Below are positions 17,828-27,717 of a DNA stretch of 64,000 nt, piece after piece. The stretch's first letter is position 1, and each line of letters starts with the position of its first letter. The stretch covers positions 310,001-374,000 of the forward strand of contig JAMLJB010000001.1 in assembly GCA_023953835.1 (NCBI GenBank). Direction: 5' to 3'. Source of the stretch: Rhizobiaceae bacterium. Lineage in GTDB: Bacteria > Pseudomonadota > Alphaproteobacteria > Rhizobiales > Rhizobiaceae. Below the pieces are notes generated by a model, which had not been told where the DNA came from, did not search any database, and saw nothing but the letters and a program-made list of their open reading frames with translations. A program made the position numbers and the translations under genes.

Positions 17828-18010
17828 ATGTCCAATCTTTACGCCATCTCCGCGACGCTGCTGCGGTCCATGCTCGTCATGCTCATGCTTGCGGCTCCTG
17901 TGCTTGCTGTTCCCGTGAGCCAGTCCTTCGGCGAAAACATCATCGAGGCCCCCGCGCCGAAGGCCAAGGGCATCGGCTTCGCGCTGCTCATAATATTGCA
18001 ACGGGGCTGA
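17828..18010 (+). CDS. Small membrane or exported peptide (60 aa), coupled to the preceding one
   Basis: A 60-residue ORF from ATG 17828 with AAGGGAGAG four bases before it, overlapping the stop codon of the preceding 48-residue ORF. It has one long hydrophobic run (LLRSMLVMLMLAAPVLAVPV) and a second short one near the C-terminus (GIGFALLII). No recognised family. It precedes the AMP nucleosidase gene by 65 bp in the same direction, but nothing ties the two in function. The frame is also open upstream to 17807, but that would override the ribosome binding site. Confidence 0.5.
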   Translation: MSNLYAISATLLRSMLVMLMLAAPVLAVPVSQSFGENIIEAPAPKAKGIGFALLIILQRG

Positions 18011-18075
18011 GCTATTGTGCCCGAACTTTAGGCAAGCCCTCTCCCAAGCAGCCCGGCGAACCTCTATAGTGGGTC

Positions 18076-19578
18076 ATGGAAAACAGAATCTACCCCGAAC
18101 CAATCGACATAATATCAAGCCCGGAGCCTTTTCCCCGGCAAAGCTTCATGGACCCCGCCCAAGCCGTCGCGGCGTTGCGCAAGCTCTATGAGCGGAATAC
18201 GAAATTCCTGCGTGATTCCTTTGCGAGCCTGGCGCAAGGCGGAGCAACCGACCGGCGCTACCGGGCCTTCTACCCGGAAGTCGGCGTGCAAACGTCCTCC
18301 TATGCGCAGATCGACTCGCGGCAGGCTTACGGCCACATGCCGACCCCCGGCTATTTCGCGACGACCATCACCCGGCCCGATCTTTTCCAGACCTATCTCA
18401 TCGAGCAATTGCGGCTCATCATCCGCAATCATGGCGTCCCGGTCGTGGTCGGAGAATCGGAAACGCCGATTCCCATTCATTTCGCGTTCTATGAAGGCAC
18501 CCATGTCGACGGGACCATCGCGGAAAAGCTGAAATACCCGATCCGCGACCTGTTCGACGTGCCCGACCTCGACGGTACGGACGATCACATTGCCAACGGC
18601 ACGTTCGAGGTCATGCCGGGCGAATCGAGGCCGCTGGCTCCGTTCACGGCGCAGCGCGTCGATTATTCGCTGCACAGGCTGTCGCACTACACCGCGACCG
18701 AGCCTCACCACTTCCAGAACTTCGTGCTCTTCACGAACTACCAGTTCTATATCGATGAGTTCTGCGTCTATGCGCGCGATCTCATGGCGGACGGCGGGCA
18801 CGGCTATTCGGCGTTCGTCGAGCCAGGAAATCTGATTACCCGGGCGGGCGAGAACGCACCGGAAAGCGGCGCCACCCCGCCGCGCATGCCGCAGATGCCG
18901 ACCTATCATCTCAAGAAAGAAGGTCATGGCGGCATCACGATGATCAATATCGGCGTCGGCCCGTCCAACGCCAAGACCATCACCGACCATGTGGCCGTGC
19001 TAAGGCCCCATGCCTGGCTGATGCTCGGCCACTGCGCCGGCTTGCGCAACACACAAGCACTGGGCGACTATGTTCTTGCGCACGCCTATGTGCGCGAGGA
19101 CCACGTGCTGGACGACGACCTGCCGGTCTGGGTGCCCATTCCGCCGCTGGCGGAGGTGCAGGTTGCCTTGCAGGAGGCCGTCGCGGAGGTGACGGGGCTG
19201 TCCGGATACGACCTCAAGCGCATCATGCGCACCGGCACGGTCGCGACCATCGACAATCGCAATTGGGAATTGCGCGACCAGCGCGGACCCGTGCAGCGCC
19301 TGTCCCAATCGCGCGCCATCGCGCTGGATATGGAGTCGGCCACCATTGCCGCAAACGGCTTCCGCTTCCGCGTGCCCTACGGCACCTTGCTTTGCGTGTC
19401 GGACAAGCCGTTGCACGGCGAGTTGAAACTGCCCGGCATGGCCAGTGCCTTCTACAAGCGGCAGGTTGCCCAACATCTCAAGATCGGCATTCGCGCAATG
19501 GAAAAGCTTGCTGAAATGCCGGCGGATCGCCTCCATTCGCGCAAGCTTCGCAGCTTCACGGAGACGGCGTTCCAGTAG
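18076..19578 (+). CDS. amn: AMP nucleosidase
   Basis: A 500-residue enzyme that hydrolyses AMP to adenine and ribose 5-phosphate, tuning the adenylate pool. The N-terminal half contains the AMP nucleosidase-specific domain (TTITRPDLFQTYLIEQL, GESETPIPIHFA). The C-terminal half has the nucleoside phosphorylase fold: MINIGVGPSNAKTITDHVAVLRPHAWLMLGHCAGL, with DMESATIAANGFRFRVPYGTLLCVSDKPLHGE as the substrate/acid segment. Length matches family members of about 480-500. The upstream ribosome binding site is weak (GTGGGTC). The last 23 bp overlap the convergent DUF922 gene. Confidence 0.95.
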   Translation: MENRIYPEPIDIISSPEPFPRQSFMDPAQAVAALRKLYERNTKFLRDSFASLAQGGATDRRYRAFYPEVGVQTSSYAQIDSRQAYGHMPTPGYFATTITRPDLFQTYLIEQLRLIIRNHGVPVVVGESETPIPIHFAFYEGTHVDGTIAEKLKYPIRDLFDVPDLDGTDDHIANGTFEVMPGESRPLAPFTAQRVDYSLHRLSHYTATEPHHFQNFVLFTNYQFYIDEFCVYARDLMADGGHGYSAFVEPGNLITRAGENAPESGATPPRMPQMPTYHLKKEGHGGITMINIGVGPSNAKTITDHVAVLRPHAWLMLGHCAGLRNTQALGDYVLAHAYVREDHVLDDDLPVWVPIPPLAEVQVALQEAVAEVTGLSGYDLKRIMRTGTVATIDNRNWELRDQRGPVQRLSQSRAIALDMESATIAANGFRFRVPYGTLLCVSDKPLHGELKLPGMASAFYKRQVAQHLKIGIRAMEKLAEMPADRLHSRKLRSFTETAFQ

Positions 19579-20188
19579 CCGGAGCCTGCCTGTCGCCGTT
19601 TACGAAATTCAGGATGAGGCGGTGCAGATTGCCGCCCTCCCGCAATTCTTCCCGGTCAAAATCGCGGCTGCGCGCTTTGTAGTTCTGCCGTTCCTGCTCG
19701 ATGATGTCGGAAACAACGCGCTTGACCTTGGCGCAGCTCCTGTCGTTTTCGACGCGCGCCCCGGCGATGCGCTGCTGCGTGGTTCGCACCATGTCCTGAA
19801 GCATAGCACCGTGGCGTTTTTCATGCGCGCGAATTCCCGCGATGAATTCCTTCCAAAGCGCATCAAGCGAAGGCTTCAGCTTGCCGGTGGGCTTGGGGAG
19901 GATGTAGGTCGTGGTGAATACCGGGCGGGCCGACACCAGGCTGCATGCTCCACCCTCCTCATCAAAAAGGCGCTTCCAGGTCAGGTTGTAGTCGGTATGG
20001 GCAATTGCACCGCTCGGCCCCTTTTCGCCGATGGAGACATACAAATCATAGGCCGTGCCGCCCTTGATGGCATAGGTCTTTTCCAGAACCTTGCCGATGG
20101 CGGATTCCTCCGCCCGCACGGGAAGGGAGACAAGTACAAGGCAGATTCCGGCCGAAATCAGCCGGCACAAGATATTGACGAGCGGCAA
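19556..20188 (-). CDS. DUF922 secreted Zn-protease-like protein (copy 1)
   Basis: A 210-residue protein with a signal peptide (LISAGICLVLVSLPVRA) and the DUF922 fold: YDLYVSIGEKGPSGAIAHTDYNLTWKR, TTTYILPKP, then HEKRHGAMLQDM, where HExxH-like histidines and the following NDRSCAKV/REGGNLH segment resemble a metalloprotease site. DUF922 members are predicted zinc-dependent periplasmic proteases. The start is a TTG at 20188, two bases inside the 3' side of the histidine kinase stop, so it may be translationally coupled. A second copy is at 34200. Confidence 0.8.
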   Translation of the reverse strand: MPLVNILCRLISAGICLVLVSLPVRAEESAIGKVLEKTYAIKGGTAYDLYVSIGEKGPSGAIAHTDYNLTWKRLFDEEGGACSLVSARPVFTTTYILPKPTGKLKPSLDALWKEFIAGIRAHEKRHGAMLQDMVRTTQQRIAGARVENDRSCAKVKRVVSDIIEQERQNYKARSRDFDREELREGGNLHRLILNFVNGDRQAPATGTPSP

Positions 20189-20189
20189 G

Positions 20190-22502
20190 CTACGCCGCCT
20201 CGGCCATGGCGGATTGCTCCTTGGCAGGGATGCGGACGGAAACGATGGTGCCCTGGCCTTCCGTGGAGCGAATCTTGAGCGCCCCGCCATGCAGTTCGGC
20301 CAGCGAGCGCGAGATCGCCAATCCGAGACCTGAACCTGTGTGGTTCTTCGAAAACTGGTTCTGCACCTGCTCGAACGGGCGACCGAGCTTTCGCAGCGCC
20401 GATTTCGGGATGCCGCATCCATTGTCCTCGATGGCCAAGAGAAGCGCCCGGTCCGTCTTGCGCGCCTTGACGACAATCTCCCCGCCCTGCCCGGTGAACT
20501 TCACCGCGTTCGACAGGAGATTGATGATGATCTGCTTCATGGCGCGCTTGTCGGCGAAAATGGTCATTGCCGGGGCAATCTCGGTCTTGACGGTGATCGA
20601 CTTCGCCGCGGCCTGAATTGCGATGACGCGGACTGTCTCCTTGATGAGCGGGCAGAGGTCGATTTCCTCCGGTTCGACCGCGAACTGTCCCGCCTCGATC
20701 TTCGACATATCGAGAATGTCGTTGATGACGCCGAGCAGGTACTCGCCCGAAAGCCTGATGTCGGTGGCGTATTCGACATAGCGCTCATTGCCGAGCGGGC
20801 CGAAATGCCCGGCGCTCATGACTTCGGAAAAGCCGATGATCGCGTTGAGCGGCGTGCGCAACTCATGCGACATGTTGGCGAGAAACTCGGATTTCGCCCG
20901 GCTGGCGGCTTCCGCGCGCTCGGTTTCGCGCATGCAGATGCGGTTAAGCTCTTCAAGCTGATGCATATGCTCGTTCGCCGCCCGGCGCGCGATGGAAAGG
21001 TCGTGAATGGTCGCCATCTGGCGACGCTCGCTTTCGGTCAGCTTGGCCTGCTGCTGCTTCAACTGCGTGATGTCGGCGCCAATGGAGACGACGCCGCCGT
21101 CGTCGGTCTTCAGTTCGTTCACCTGAACCCAGCGCCCGTCGGCAAGCTGCCGTTCGAATGAGGCCGCGCCGCGCGCTCCGTTCGCATTGGCCAGCCGCCG
21201 CTCCGACAGATAGGCGCTGCGGCGACCCTCGATGGTGGTTCGCGGCGTGCCGGGACGCACATCATCCTCCGACAGGCAATGGTCGAGCTTGAACTTCTCA
21301 TTGCACATGACGAGCCGGCCCTGCGCATCCCACAGCACGAAGGATTCGGAAATGCGCTCGACCGCCGTGTGCAGACGTTCCTCCACCGCCTGCGAACGCA
21401 GCGCGAGATGGCGTTGCTCGGTGACATCCACGGCGATGCCGATCAGATGCAGTTCCGGCGCGCCGGGGTCCACCACCTGTGCACGAGCGCGCATCCAGAC
21501 CCAGCGTCCCTCGGCATGACGCATCCGAAAGACCTGATCGATCTGGTTCGTCTCGCCGGAAACGATGGCGTCCGCCTGGCTGAAGAGATCGGCGTCCTCG
21601 GGATGGATGATTGCGTCTACATCACCGAAGGAGAGCATGCCGTCGCGCGGCCTGTATCCGAGCATGTCGTACATGGAGCGTGACCAGTACATCCGGCCTC
21701 GCGCCATGTCCCAGTCCCAAAGGCCGCAGCGCCCGCGGACCAGCGCAAGGTCGATGCGCTGGTGGGCTTCGACAAAGATGCGGTCAGCCGCCTGCGCACG
21801 CGCGGCCTGGCTGAAATAGGCATAGAGCATGACGAGCATGACGCCGGTCGTCAGCAGAAAAAGCGTGACGTTCAGCGACAGTTCGCGGTGCCAGGTCGCA
21901 AGCAGCGCATCGCGAGGCGCCATGGTTACCACGGCGGCCTTGCCGTCGGCGGTACGCCGCGCCGCCGCGAGCCATATCGTTCCGTCGACGGTGACCGGCC
22001 TCACACCTGCATGTTCGCCGAGCACCAGCAGTGCATCCGCGCCAGAAGCGAGGCGGTTGAATTCCGCGCCGATCCAGCTCCCCGCCGTTTGGCTGGCTGC
22101 GAGGATGCGATTGCTGCGATCGGTGATCGCCAGCACATGATGCTGGCCGATTGCCCCATGCTGCGAGGCCGCATCTATGATGGCAACGCGCCGTTGCTGA
22201 TCCGCATTCGGCGCGGCGTTCAGGTCGGCGGCCATCTGCGCAGTCGTCTGCGTCAGCGCGGAGCTTGCCGCAAGTTCGATCTCGTTGCGCAGGTCCATCA
22301 GCGCCATGAAACGCGCGGCGGCAACCGCGCAGAGGAACACCACGATAAGCGCGGGAATGGCGCGGCGAAGCAAAGGTTCAGCGGTAATCAGGCGTTGATA
22401 GCCCGGCTGCTCATAGCCGTGTATCTCTTCGATACGGCCTCTGCGGGGCTTGCGGGCAAAAAAACTCCTGCCGGCCGCGCTCCACGCGTCCGCGAATGCC
22501 AT
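20190..22502 (-). CDS. PAS-domain sensor histidine kinase (PleC/PdhS-like catalytic core)
   Basis: A 770-residue membrane kinase. Two hydrophobic segments (AIPALIVVFLCAVAAARF and LFLLTTGVMLVMLYAYF) flank a periplasmic domain of about 150 residues. Two PAS/PAC domains follow (WDWDMARGRMYWS to IAVDVTEQR; FVLWDAQGRLVMC to GADITQLK), then a coiled linker and the HisKA box FLANMSHELRTPLNAIIGFSEV with phospho-acceptor near His546. N-box NLLSNAVKFT and G-boxes DNGCGIP and GSGLGLAIS complete it. The kinase core resembles rhizobial PleC/PdhS kinases, which signal to DivK in cell-cycle control, but no regulator is adjacent and this role is inference. Start at ATG 22502 behind GGGGAG. Confidence 0.88.
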   Translation of the reverse strand: MAFADAWSAAGRSFFARKPRRGRIEEIHGYEQPGYQRLITAEPLLRRAIPALIVVFLCAVAAARFMALMDLRNEIELAASSALTQTTAQMAADLNAAPNADQQRRVAIIDAASQHGAIGQHHVLAITDRSNRILAASQTAGSWIGAEFNRLASGADALLVLGEHAGVRPVTVDGTIWLAAARRTADGKAAVVTMAPRDALLATWHRELSLNVTLFLLTTGVMLVMLYAYFSQAARAQAADRIFVEAHQRIDLALVRGRCGLWDWDMARGRMYWSRSMYDMLGYRPRDGMLSFGDVDAIIHPEDADLFSQADAIVSGETNQIDQVFRMRHAEGRWVWMRARAQVVDPGAPELHLIGIAVDVTEQRHLALRSQAVEERLHTAVERISESFVLWDAQGRLVMCNEKFKLDHCLSEDDVRPGTPRTTIEGRRSAYLSERRLANANGARGAASFERQLADGRWVQVNELKTDDGGVVSIGADITQLKQQQAKLTESERRQMATIHDLSIARRAANEHMHQLEELNRICMRETERAEAASRAKSEFLANMSHELRTPLNAIIGFSEVMSAGHFGPLGNERYVEYATDIRLSGEYLLGVINDILDMSKIEAGQFAVEPEEIDLCPLIKETVRVIAIQAAAKSITVKTEIAPAMTIFADKRAMKQIIINLLSNAVKFTGQGGEIVVKARKTDRALLLAIEDNGCGIPKSALRKLGRPFEQVQNQFSKNHTGSGLGLAISRSLAELHGGALKIRSTEGQGTIVSVRIPAKEQSAMAEAA

Positions 22503-22629
22503 ATTCGGCTCCCCATGCGGTTTTATCGTTGAGTGACCCGGCAACGCGATACGCCCGAATCATCCATAAAGAATCACTCGCGATTCGGCTTGTCCAGCCC
22601 GTTCCTGTTCTTTTTTCGGATTGGCGCGC

Positions 22630-25266
22630 TCAGGCGAGCGTACGGTCGATAATATCGCGAAGATCGGGGGAGAGCGACTTGCGCGCCGCGATTGCAAGGA
22701 GCACCTTTCGCGCACGGGCCTGACGCGGCGCATCGACGGAACGCCAGGAGCGGAAGCTCGTCGCCAGCTTGGCCGAGAGCTGCGGATTGCGCGGATCAAC
22801 CTCCAGCACCGTTTCGGCGAGCAGTTCGTATCCCGCGCCGTTCAGTGCGTGGAACGCGGTCTGGTTCGCGCTGGCGAACGTGAAGACCAGCGCACGCACG
22901 CGGTTCGGGTTGGTGATGGCGAAATGTGGATGCCGCATCAGCTTGCGCACCGTTTCGACGGTTGCTTTACCCGGAACCGTCGCCTGCGCCATGAACCATT
23001 TGTCCATCGCCAGCGGATCGTCTCCGAATTGCCGCTCATAGGACGCAAGCGCGTCGCGTGCGGCATCGGTCGTTCCATGGCGGTGGAGCAGCACATTGAG
23101 CGCGGCGAAGCGGTCCGTCATGTTGGTCGCTTGTTCCAAATGCGCGCTCGCCCTTTCGGGTGCGCCTTCATGCGTCGCGAGGTAGTCGAGCAATATGTTG
23201 CGCAGCGCCCTGTTTCCGGCGCCCGTTGCATCGGGCACGAAGCGACCCTTCGGTTCGATTGCGTCGTAGAGCGATGCGAAGGCGGCCGCATTCGTTGCAG
23301 CAATCGCCTGCACGAGTTCCTCGCGCGCCGCCAGAATTGCATCCGGGTCAACGCGGGCTCCAAGCTCGCGAGCGACATCCGACTCTGACGGCAGCGTGAG
23401 CATCTGCGCGCGATAGGCGGGGGCAAGGCTTTCATCGGCAGCCAGTTCGCCAAGCAATTGCGTGATCTCTGCGGCTGCTTCCTCGCTGCGCTTGCGGCGC
23501 GAGGCAGTGGCGAGCTTCGCCATCAGCACATCGTTCAGCGCCTGCCAGCGCCCGAAACGGTCGCTGTCATGCCGGGCGAGAAATATCAGGTCCTTCTGCC
23601 CGTGGCCGCCGGAGAGCGTAACCGGAGCGGAAAACCCGCGATTGATCGAAAGCACCGGCGGCTGCGCGACATCCGTGAACCGAAATGTCTGGCGGCGACG
23701 CTTGAGATGCATCGTGCCGCCCGACACTAGGCCGCCATCAACCGACGCATAGGAGACATCCCGGCCATCCGGCCCCACCAGACCAAAGGAAAGCGGTATG
23801 TGCATCAGCCGCTTGCGCTGTTCCGAAGGCGTCGGCTGAACCGATTGCTCAAGCTCGACGGTGAAGGTCCTGCGCCGGGCGTCATAGGCGTACCTTACCT
23901 CGACGTGTGGCGTCCCGGCCTGATGATACCACAGCGCGAACTGGCTCAGGTCGAACCCCGACACGTCCGCGAAGACCTGCAGGAAATCCTCGATTGTGAC
24001 GGCCTGCCCGTCATGACGTTCGAAATAGAGCTCCATGCCCGCGCGGAAGTGGTCCGGACCGATGATCGTTTTCAGCATCCGCACGATTTCCGCCCCTTTC
24101 TGGTAGACGGTCGCCGTGTAGAAATTGTTGATCTCGCGGTAGCGCCGGGGCCGGACCGGATGCGCGAGAGGCCCCTGATCCTCGGGAAACTGCTGTGCCT
24201 TGAGGCCCTTAACGTCGGCGATGCGCCGCACGGTACGTTCACGCTGGTCGGCGGAAAATTCGCGGTCGCGAAAGACCGTGAGGCCTTCCTTGAGGCAGAG
24301 CTGGAACCAGTCCCGGCAGGTGATGCGATTGCCGGTCCAGTTGTGGAAATACTCATGCGCGACGATTGCCTCGATATTCGCGAAATCCGTATCCGTCGCG
24401 GTCATCCTGTCGGCCAGCACATATTTGTCGTTGAAGATATTGAGGCCCTTGTTTTCCATCGCGCCGAAATTGAAGTCGGACACGGCCACGATGTTGAAGA
24501 TGTCGAGATCGTATTCGCGACCGAACACCTCCTCATCCCACCGCATCGAGCGCTTCAGTGCGTCCATGGCATAGGCCGCGCGCTTTTCCTTCCCGTGCTC
24601 AACATAGATGCCGAGGTCGACCCTGCGTCCCGAGGCGGTGACGAAATTGTCGCCCACGCGAGCGAGATCGCCGGCAACGAGCGCGAACAGATAGGACGGT
24701 TTCGGAAATGGATCGTGCCAGACCGCATAGTGGCGGTCGCCGTCCAGGTTCCCCTGCTCAACCGGATTACCGTTTGCAAGGAGAACCGGCGCCTGCGACT
24801 TCAACGCCTCAATGCGCACCGTATAGATCGACAGGATATCCGGCCTGTCGAGGAAATAGGTGATGCGGCGAAATCCTTCCGCCTCGCACTGCGTGCAGTA
24901 CACGCCGTTGGAGCGATACAGACCCATGAGATTTTCATTGGTCGAGGGCGCAATCGCGGTCTCGATTCTGATCGTGAACTGCCCAGATGCGGGCGGTTCG
25001 AGCAATGTGAGCCTTTGCGGCGTCGCCTTGAAGGAAGTGCGTGCGGGTTCCCGCCCGTCGATCTCCAGCGAGAGCAGTTCAAGCTCGTCGCCGTCCAGTA
25101 CCAGGGGCGTTCCAGGCCCCGCGCCGTCGCGACGCTCGATGCTCATTTCGGCGATGACAATGGTGCGCTCGCTGCCCAGCCTGAACGTCAAATGAGTCTG
25201 TGGAATCAGGTAGTCGCTCGGCGCATAATCTTCGAGGCGCACGATCTGGCCACTGTCGGTTCGCAT
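22630..25266 (-). CDS. pepN: Aminopeptidase N (M1 family)
   Basis: An 878-residue M1 zinc aminopeptidase that removes N-terminal residues from cytosolic peptides. GAMENKGLNIFN near residue 270 is the exopeptidase signature. HEYFHNWTGNRITCRDWFQLCLKE near 303-326 gives the HExxH...E zinc site. The C-terminal helical domain runs to the end. Length matches the 870-885 residues of bacterial PepN. I start at ATG 25266 behind GGGAG; the frame is open to 25338 but lacks a better site. Confidence 0.95.
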   Translation of the reverse strand: MRTDSGQIVRLEDYAPSDYLIPQTHLTFRLGSERTIVIAEMSIERRDGAGPGTPLVLDGDELELLSLEIDGREPARTSFKATPQRLTLLEPPASGQFTIRIETAIAPSTNENLMGLYRSNGVYCTQCEAEGFRRITYFLDRPDILSIYTVRIEALKSQAPVLLANGNPVEQGNLDGDRHYAVWHDPFPKPSYLFALVAGDLARVGDNFVTASGRRVDLGIYVEHGKEKRAAYAMDALKRSMRWDEEVFGREYDLDIFNIVAVSDFNFGAMENKGLNIFNDKYVLADRMTATDTDFANIEAIVAHEYFHNWTGNRITCRDWFQLCLKEGLTVFRDREFSADQRERTVRRIADVKGLKAQQFPEDQGPLAHPVRPRRYREINNFYTATVYQKGAEIVRMLKTIIGPDHFRAGMELYFERHDGQAVTIEDFLQVFADVSGFDLSQFALWYHQAGTPHVEVRYAYDARRRTFTVELEQSVQPTPSEQRKRLMHIPLSFGLVGPDGRDVSYASVDGGLVSGGTMHLKRRRQTFRFTDVAQPPVLSINRGFSAPVTLSGGHGQKDLIFLARHDSDRFGRWQALNDVLMAKLATASRRKRSEEAAAEITQLLGELAADESLAPAYRAQMLTLPSESDVARELGARVDPDAILAAREELVQAIAATNAAAFASLYDAIEPKGRFVPDATGAGNRALRNILLDYLATHEGAPERASAHLEQATNMTDRFAALNVLLHRHGTTDAARDALASYERQFGDDPLAMDKWFMAQATVPGKATVETVRKLMRHPHFAITNPNRVRALVFTFASANQTAFHALNGAGYELLAETVLEVDPRNPQLSAKLATSFRSWRSVDAPRQARARKVLLAIAARKSLSPDLRDIIDRTLA

Positions 25267-25408
25267 TCCACTCCCGTCTCCAACCGGCGACTCAGATGCG
25301 GTTGGCCCAACAAAATCGAGACAGTGCCCTTTACACAAAACGCCGGCTTGGCAAAACTGCGATCAATCCTTCCACAAATCACCCGAGCCGCTGCAAGGGA
25401 CAATTCAC

Positions 25409-27712
25409 ATGACAATCGCCACGCCGAAGTTCGGAATGGGGGCCTCTGTCCTCCGCGTCGAGGACCCGACTTTCATCAGGGGAGCCGGACGCTACACCGA
25501 CGACATCCAGCCCGAGGACGTGCTGCATTGCTATATCCTGCGCTCGCCGGTCGCGAATGGGTCGTTCCGGATCACCGCCACCGATGCCGCGCGAGAGACC
25601 CCGGGCGTGCACCTCGTCCTGACGGGCGAGGACCTGAAACACCTCAAGCCGCTGCGCTCGGGCGGCATGCCGAAACAGGCCGACGGCACGCGACGACCCA
25701 CCCGCGACATCCCGATCCTCTGCATCGACAAAGTGCACTATGTCGGCGACGCCGTGGCACTGGTGGTTGCCGACAGCCGCGAGATCGCACAGGACGCCGC
25801 CGAACTGATAGAGATCGACTTCGACAGTGAGGACGCGGGCGCAGTCACCGCAACGGCGCTGGACGCGGGTACCCCGCTGGTCTGGCCCGAACTGGGCACC
25901 AACGAGGCGTTCACATACCACATCGGCGACAGGCAAAAGACGAAGGCGGCATTTGAAAAAGCCGCCCGCGTGACGACGATCGCCTTCACCAACAATCGCC
26001 TCATCTGCAACTACATGGAACCGCGCGCGGCAATCGCCGAGTGGAAGCCCGAGGAAAACCGCTTCGTGCTGACCACCGGCTCGCAGGGCGTGCACGGCAT
26101 GCAGAAGATTCTCACAGGCATATTCGGCATAGATGCCAAGCAGCTTCGCGTCATTACGCCCGATGTCGGCGGCGGCTTCGGCCCGAAGAGCTTCGTCTAT
26201 CGCGAATATCCGCTCGTCATGGAGGCCGCTAAGCGACTCGGCAGACCGGTCAAGTGGACCGGCGATCGCACCGAGCACTTCCTGACGGATGCGCAAGGGC
26301 GCGACAATGTCGTGAAGGCCGCGATGGCCATGGACGAGACCGGGCGCTTCCTCGGTCTCGATATCGACCTGATCGCCAATATGGGCGCGTATATACACCA
26401 GTACGGGCCCTACATCCCGACGATCGGGGTGTCGATGACCACTGGCGTCTACGACATTCAGGCAATCGACGTGGACATCACCGCCGTCTACACCAACACC
26501 TGCCCGGTGGACGCCTATCGGGGCGCGGGACGCCCGGAGGCGGCCTTCCTGCTTGAAAAACTGGTGGATGCCTGCGCGCGCGACATGGGACTGCCGGCCG
26601 ACGAAATCCGCCGCCGCAACTTCATCCGGCCAGAGCAATTCCCCTACCGGACCGCGACCGGCAGGCTCTACGACGTGGGTGAATTCGAGGGGCATCTCGA
26701 TGCCGCGCTCGAAAGCTCCGACTGGAAAAGCTTCCAGGCGCGGCTCGAAGCATCGAAGGCCGAGGGCAAGATCCGCGGGATCGGCCTCGCCACCTATGTG
26801 GAGGCGTGCGCGTTTGCCGGATCGGAGGCCGCACATGTCGAACTCAACGGCGACGGCACGGTGACGATGCTGATCGGTACCCAGTCCAACGGACAGGGAC
26901 ATGCAACCGCCTATGCCCAGTTCATCGCCGAGAAGTTGAACATCGACATCGACCGCATCAAGGTGCGGCAAGGCGATACGGACGATCTACCGACGGGGGG
27001 CGGAACCGGCGGCTCGCGCTCGATCCCGCTGGGCGGCGTTTCGGCGGCGCGGGCCGGAGAGGACCTTGCGGAAAAGCTCAAGGCAATCGCTGCGGACGAG
27101 CTTGAGGCTTCGCCCGCCGACATCGAGTTGGTGGACGGCACGGCGCGTATCGTCGGCACCGACCGCAGCATCGACTTCGCCGGTCTTGCCAAGGCCGCGA
27201 AGAAGCCGGAAGACCTGAAAGGGTTCGGCGAGTTCGTTCAGGACGAGGCAACCTACCCCAACGGCACGCATGTGTGCGAGGTCGAGATCGACCCGGAAAC
27301 CGGCGAAACGCACGTCGTTGCCTACACCATCGTCGACGATTTTGGCGCGACGGTGAACCCGATCCTGCTGGCCGGGCAGGTGCATGGCGGCGTGGCGCAG
27401 GGGCTCGGTCAGGCATTGACGGAAAGCGCGGTTTATGCGGAAGACGGTCAGCTTCTGACAGCGAGTTTCATGGACTATGCGATGCCACGCGCAAGCGACC
27501 TGCCAACCATTGCCTTCAAGACGCGAAATGTGCCGTCCACGACCAATGCGCTCGGTATCAAGGGGGCGGGCGAAGCAGGAACCATCGGCGCCACGCCTGC
27601 CGTGCTCAACGCGGTTACCGACGCGCTCTATCGCGCCTATGGAATACGCCACATTGAAATGCCGACCACGCCGCTCCGCGTCTGGGAGACCATTCAGACG
27701 GTCAAAGGATAG
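25409..27712 (+). CDS. Xanthine dehydrogenase/CO dehydrogenase-like molybdopterin-binding large subunit (form II CoxL type)
   Basis: A full 767-residue molybdenum hydroxylase large subunit: SVLRVEDPTFIRGAGRYTDD at the N-terminus, PDVGGGFGPKSFVYREYPLV, the active-site loop AYRGAGRPE near 369-377, and IKGAGEAGTIG near 717-727 carrying the catalytic glutamate. The AYRGAGR loop is the form II type; true carbon monoxide dehydrogenases have AYRCSFR, so CO is unlikely to be the substrate. Form II enzymes are aldehyde or N-heterocycle hydroxylases, mostly uncharacterised. The usual FAD (CoxM) and 2Fe-2S (CoxS) subunit genes are not next to it. The downstream DMT permease starts five bases after the stop, suggesting co-transcription. 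Confidence 0.92.
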   Translation: MTIATPKFGMGASVLRVEDPTFIRGAGRYTDDIQPEDVLHCYILRSPVANGSFRITATDAARETPGVHLVLTGEDLKHLKPLRSGGMPKQADGTRRPTRDIPILCIDKVHYVGDAVALVVADSREIAQDAAELIEIDFDSEDAGAVTATALDAGTPLVWPELGTNEAFTYHIGDRQKTKAAFEKAARVTTIAFTNNRLICNYMEPRAAIAEWKPEENRFVLTTGSQGVHGMQKILTGIFGIDAKQLRVITPDVGGGFGPKSFVYREYPLVMEAAKRLGRPVKWTGDRTEHFLTDAQGRDNVVKAAMAMDETGRFLGLDIDLIANMGAYIHQYGPYIPTIGVSMTTGVYDIQAIDVDITAVYTNTCPVDAYRGAGRPEAAFLLEKLVDACARDMGLPADEIRRRNFIRPEQFPYRTATGRLYDVGEFEGHLDAALESSDWKSFQARLEASKAEGKIRGIGLATYVEACAFAGSEAAHVELNGDGTVTMLIGTQSNGQGHATAYAQFIAEKLNIDIDRIKVRQGDTDDLPTGGGTGGSRSIPLGGVSAARAGEDLAEKLKAIAADELEASPADIELVDGTARIVGTDRSIDFAGLAKAAKKPEDLKGFGEFVQDEATYPNGTHVCEVEIDPETGETHVVAYTIVDDFGATVNPILLAGQVHGGVAQGLGQALTESAVYAEDGQLLTASFMDYAMPRASDLPTIAFKTRNVPSTTNALGIKGAGEAGTIGATPAVLNAVTDALYRAYGIRHIEMPTTPLRVWETIQTVKG

Positions 27713-27717
27713 AGAAT

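Noticed and set aside
25409..27712. Aerobic carbon monoxide dehydrogenase
   Set aside because: The active-site loop is AYRGAGR (form II), not AYRCSFR, and the small and medium subunits are not adjacent.
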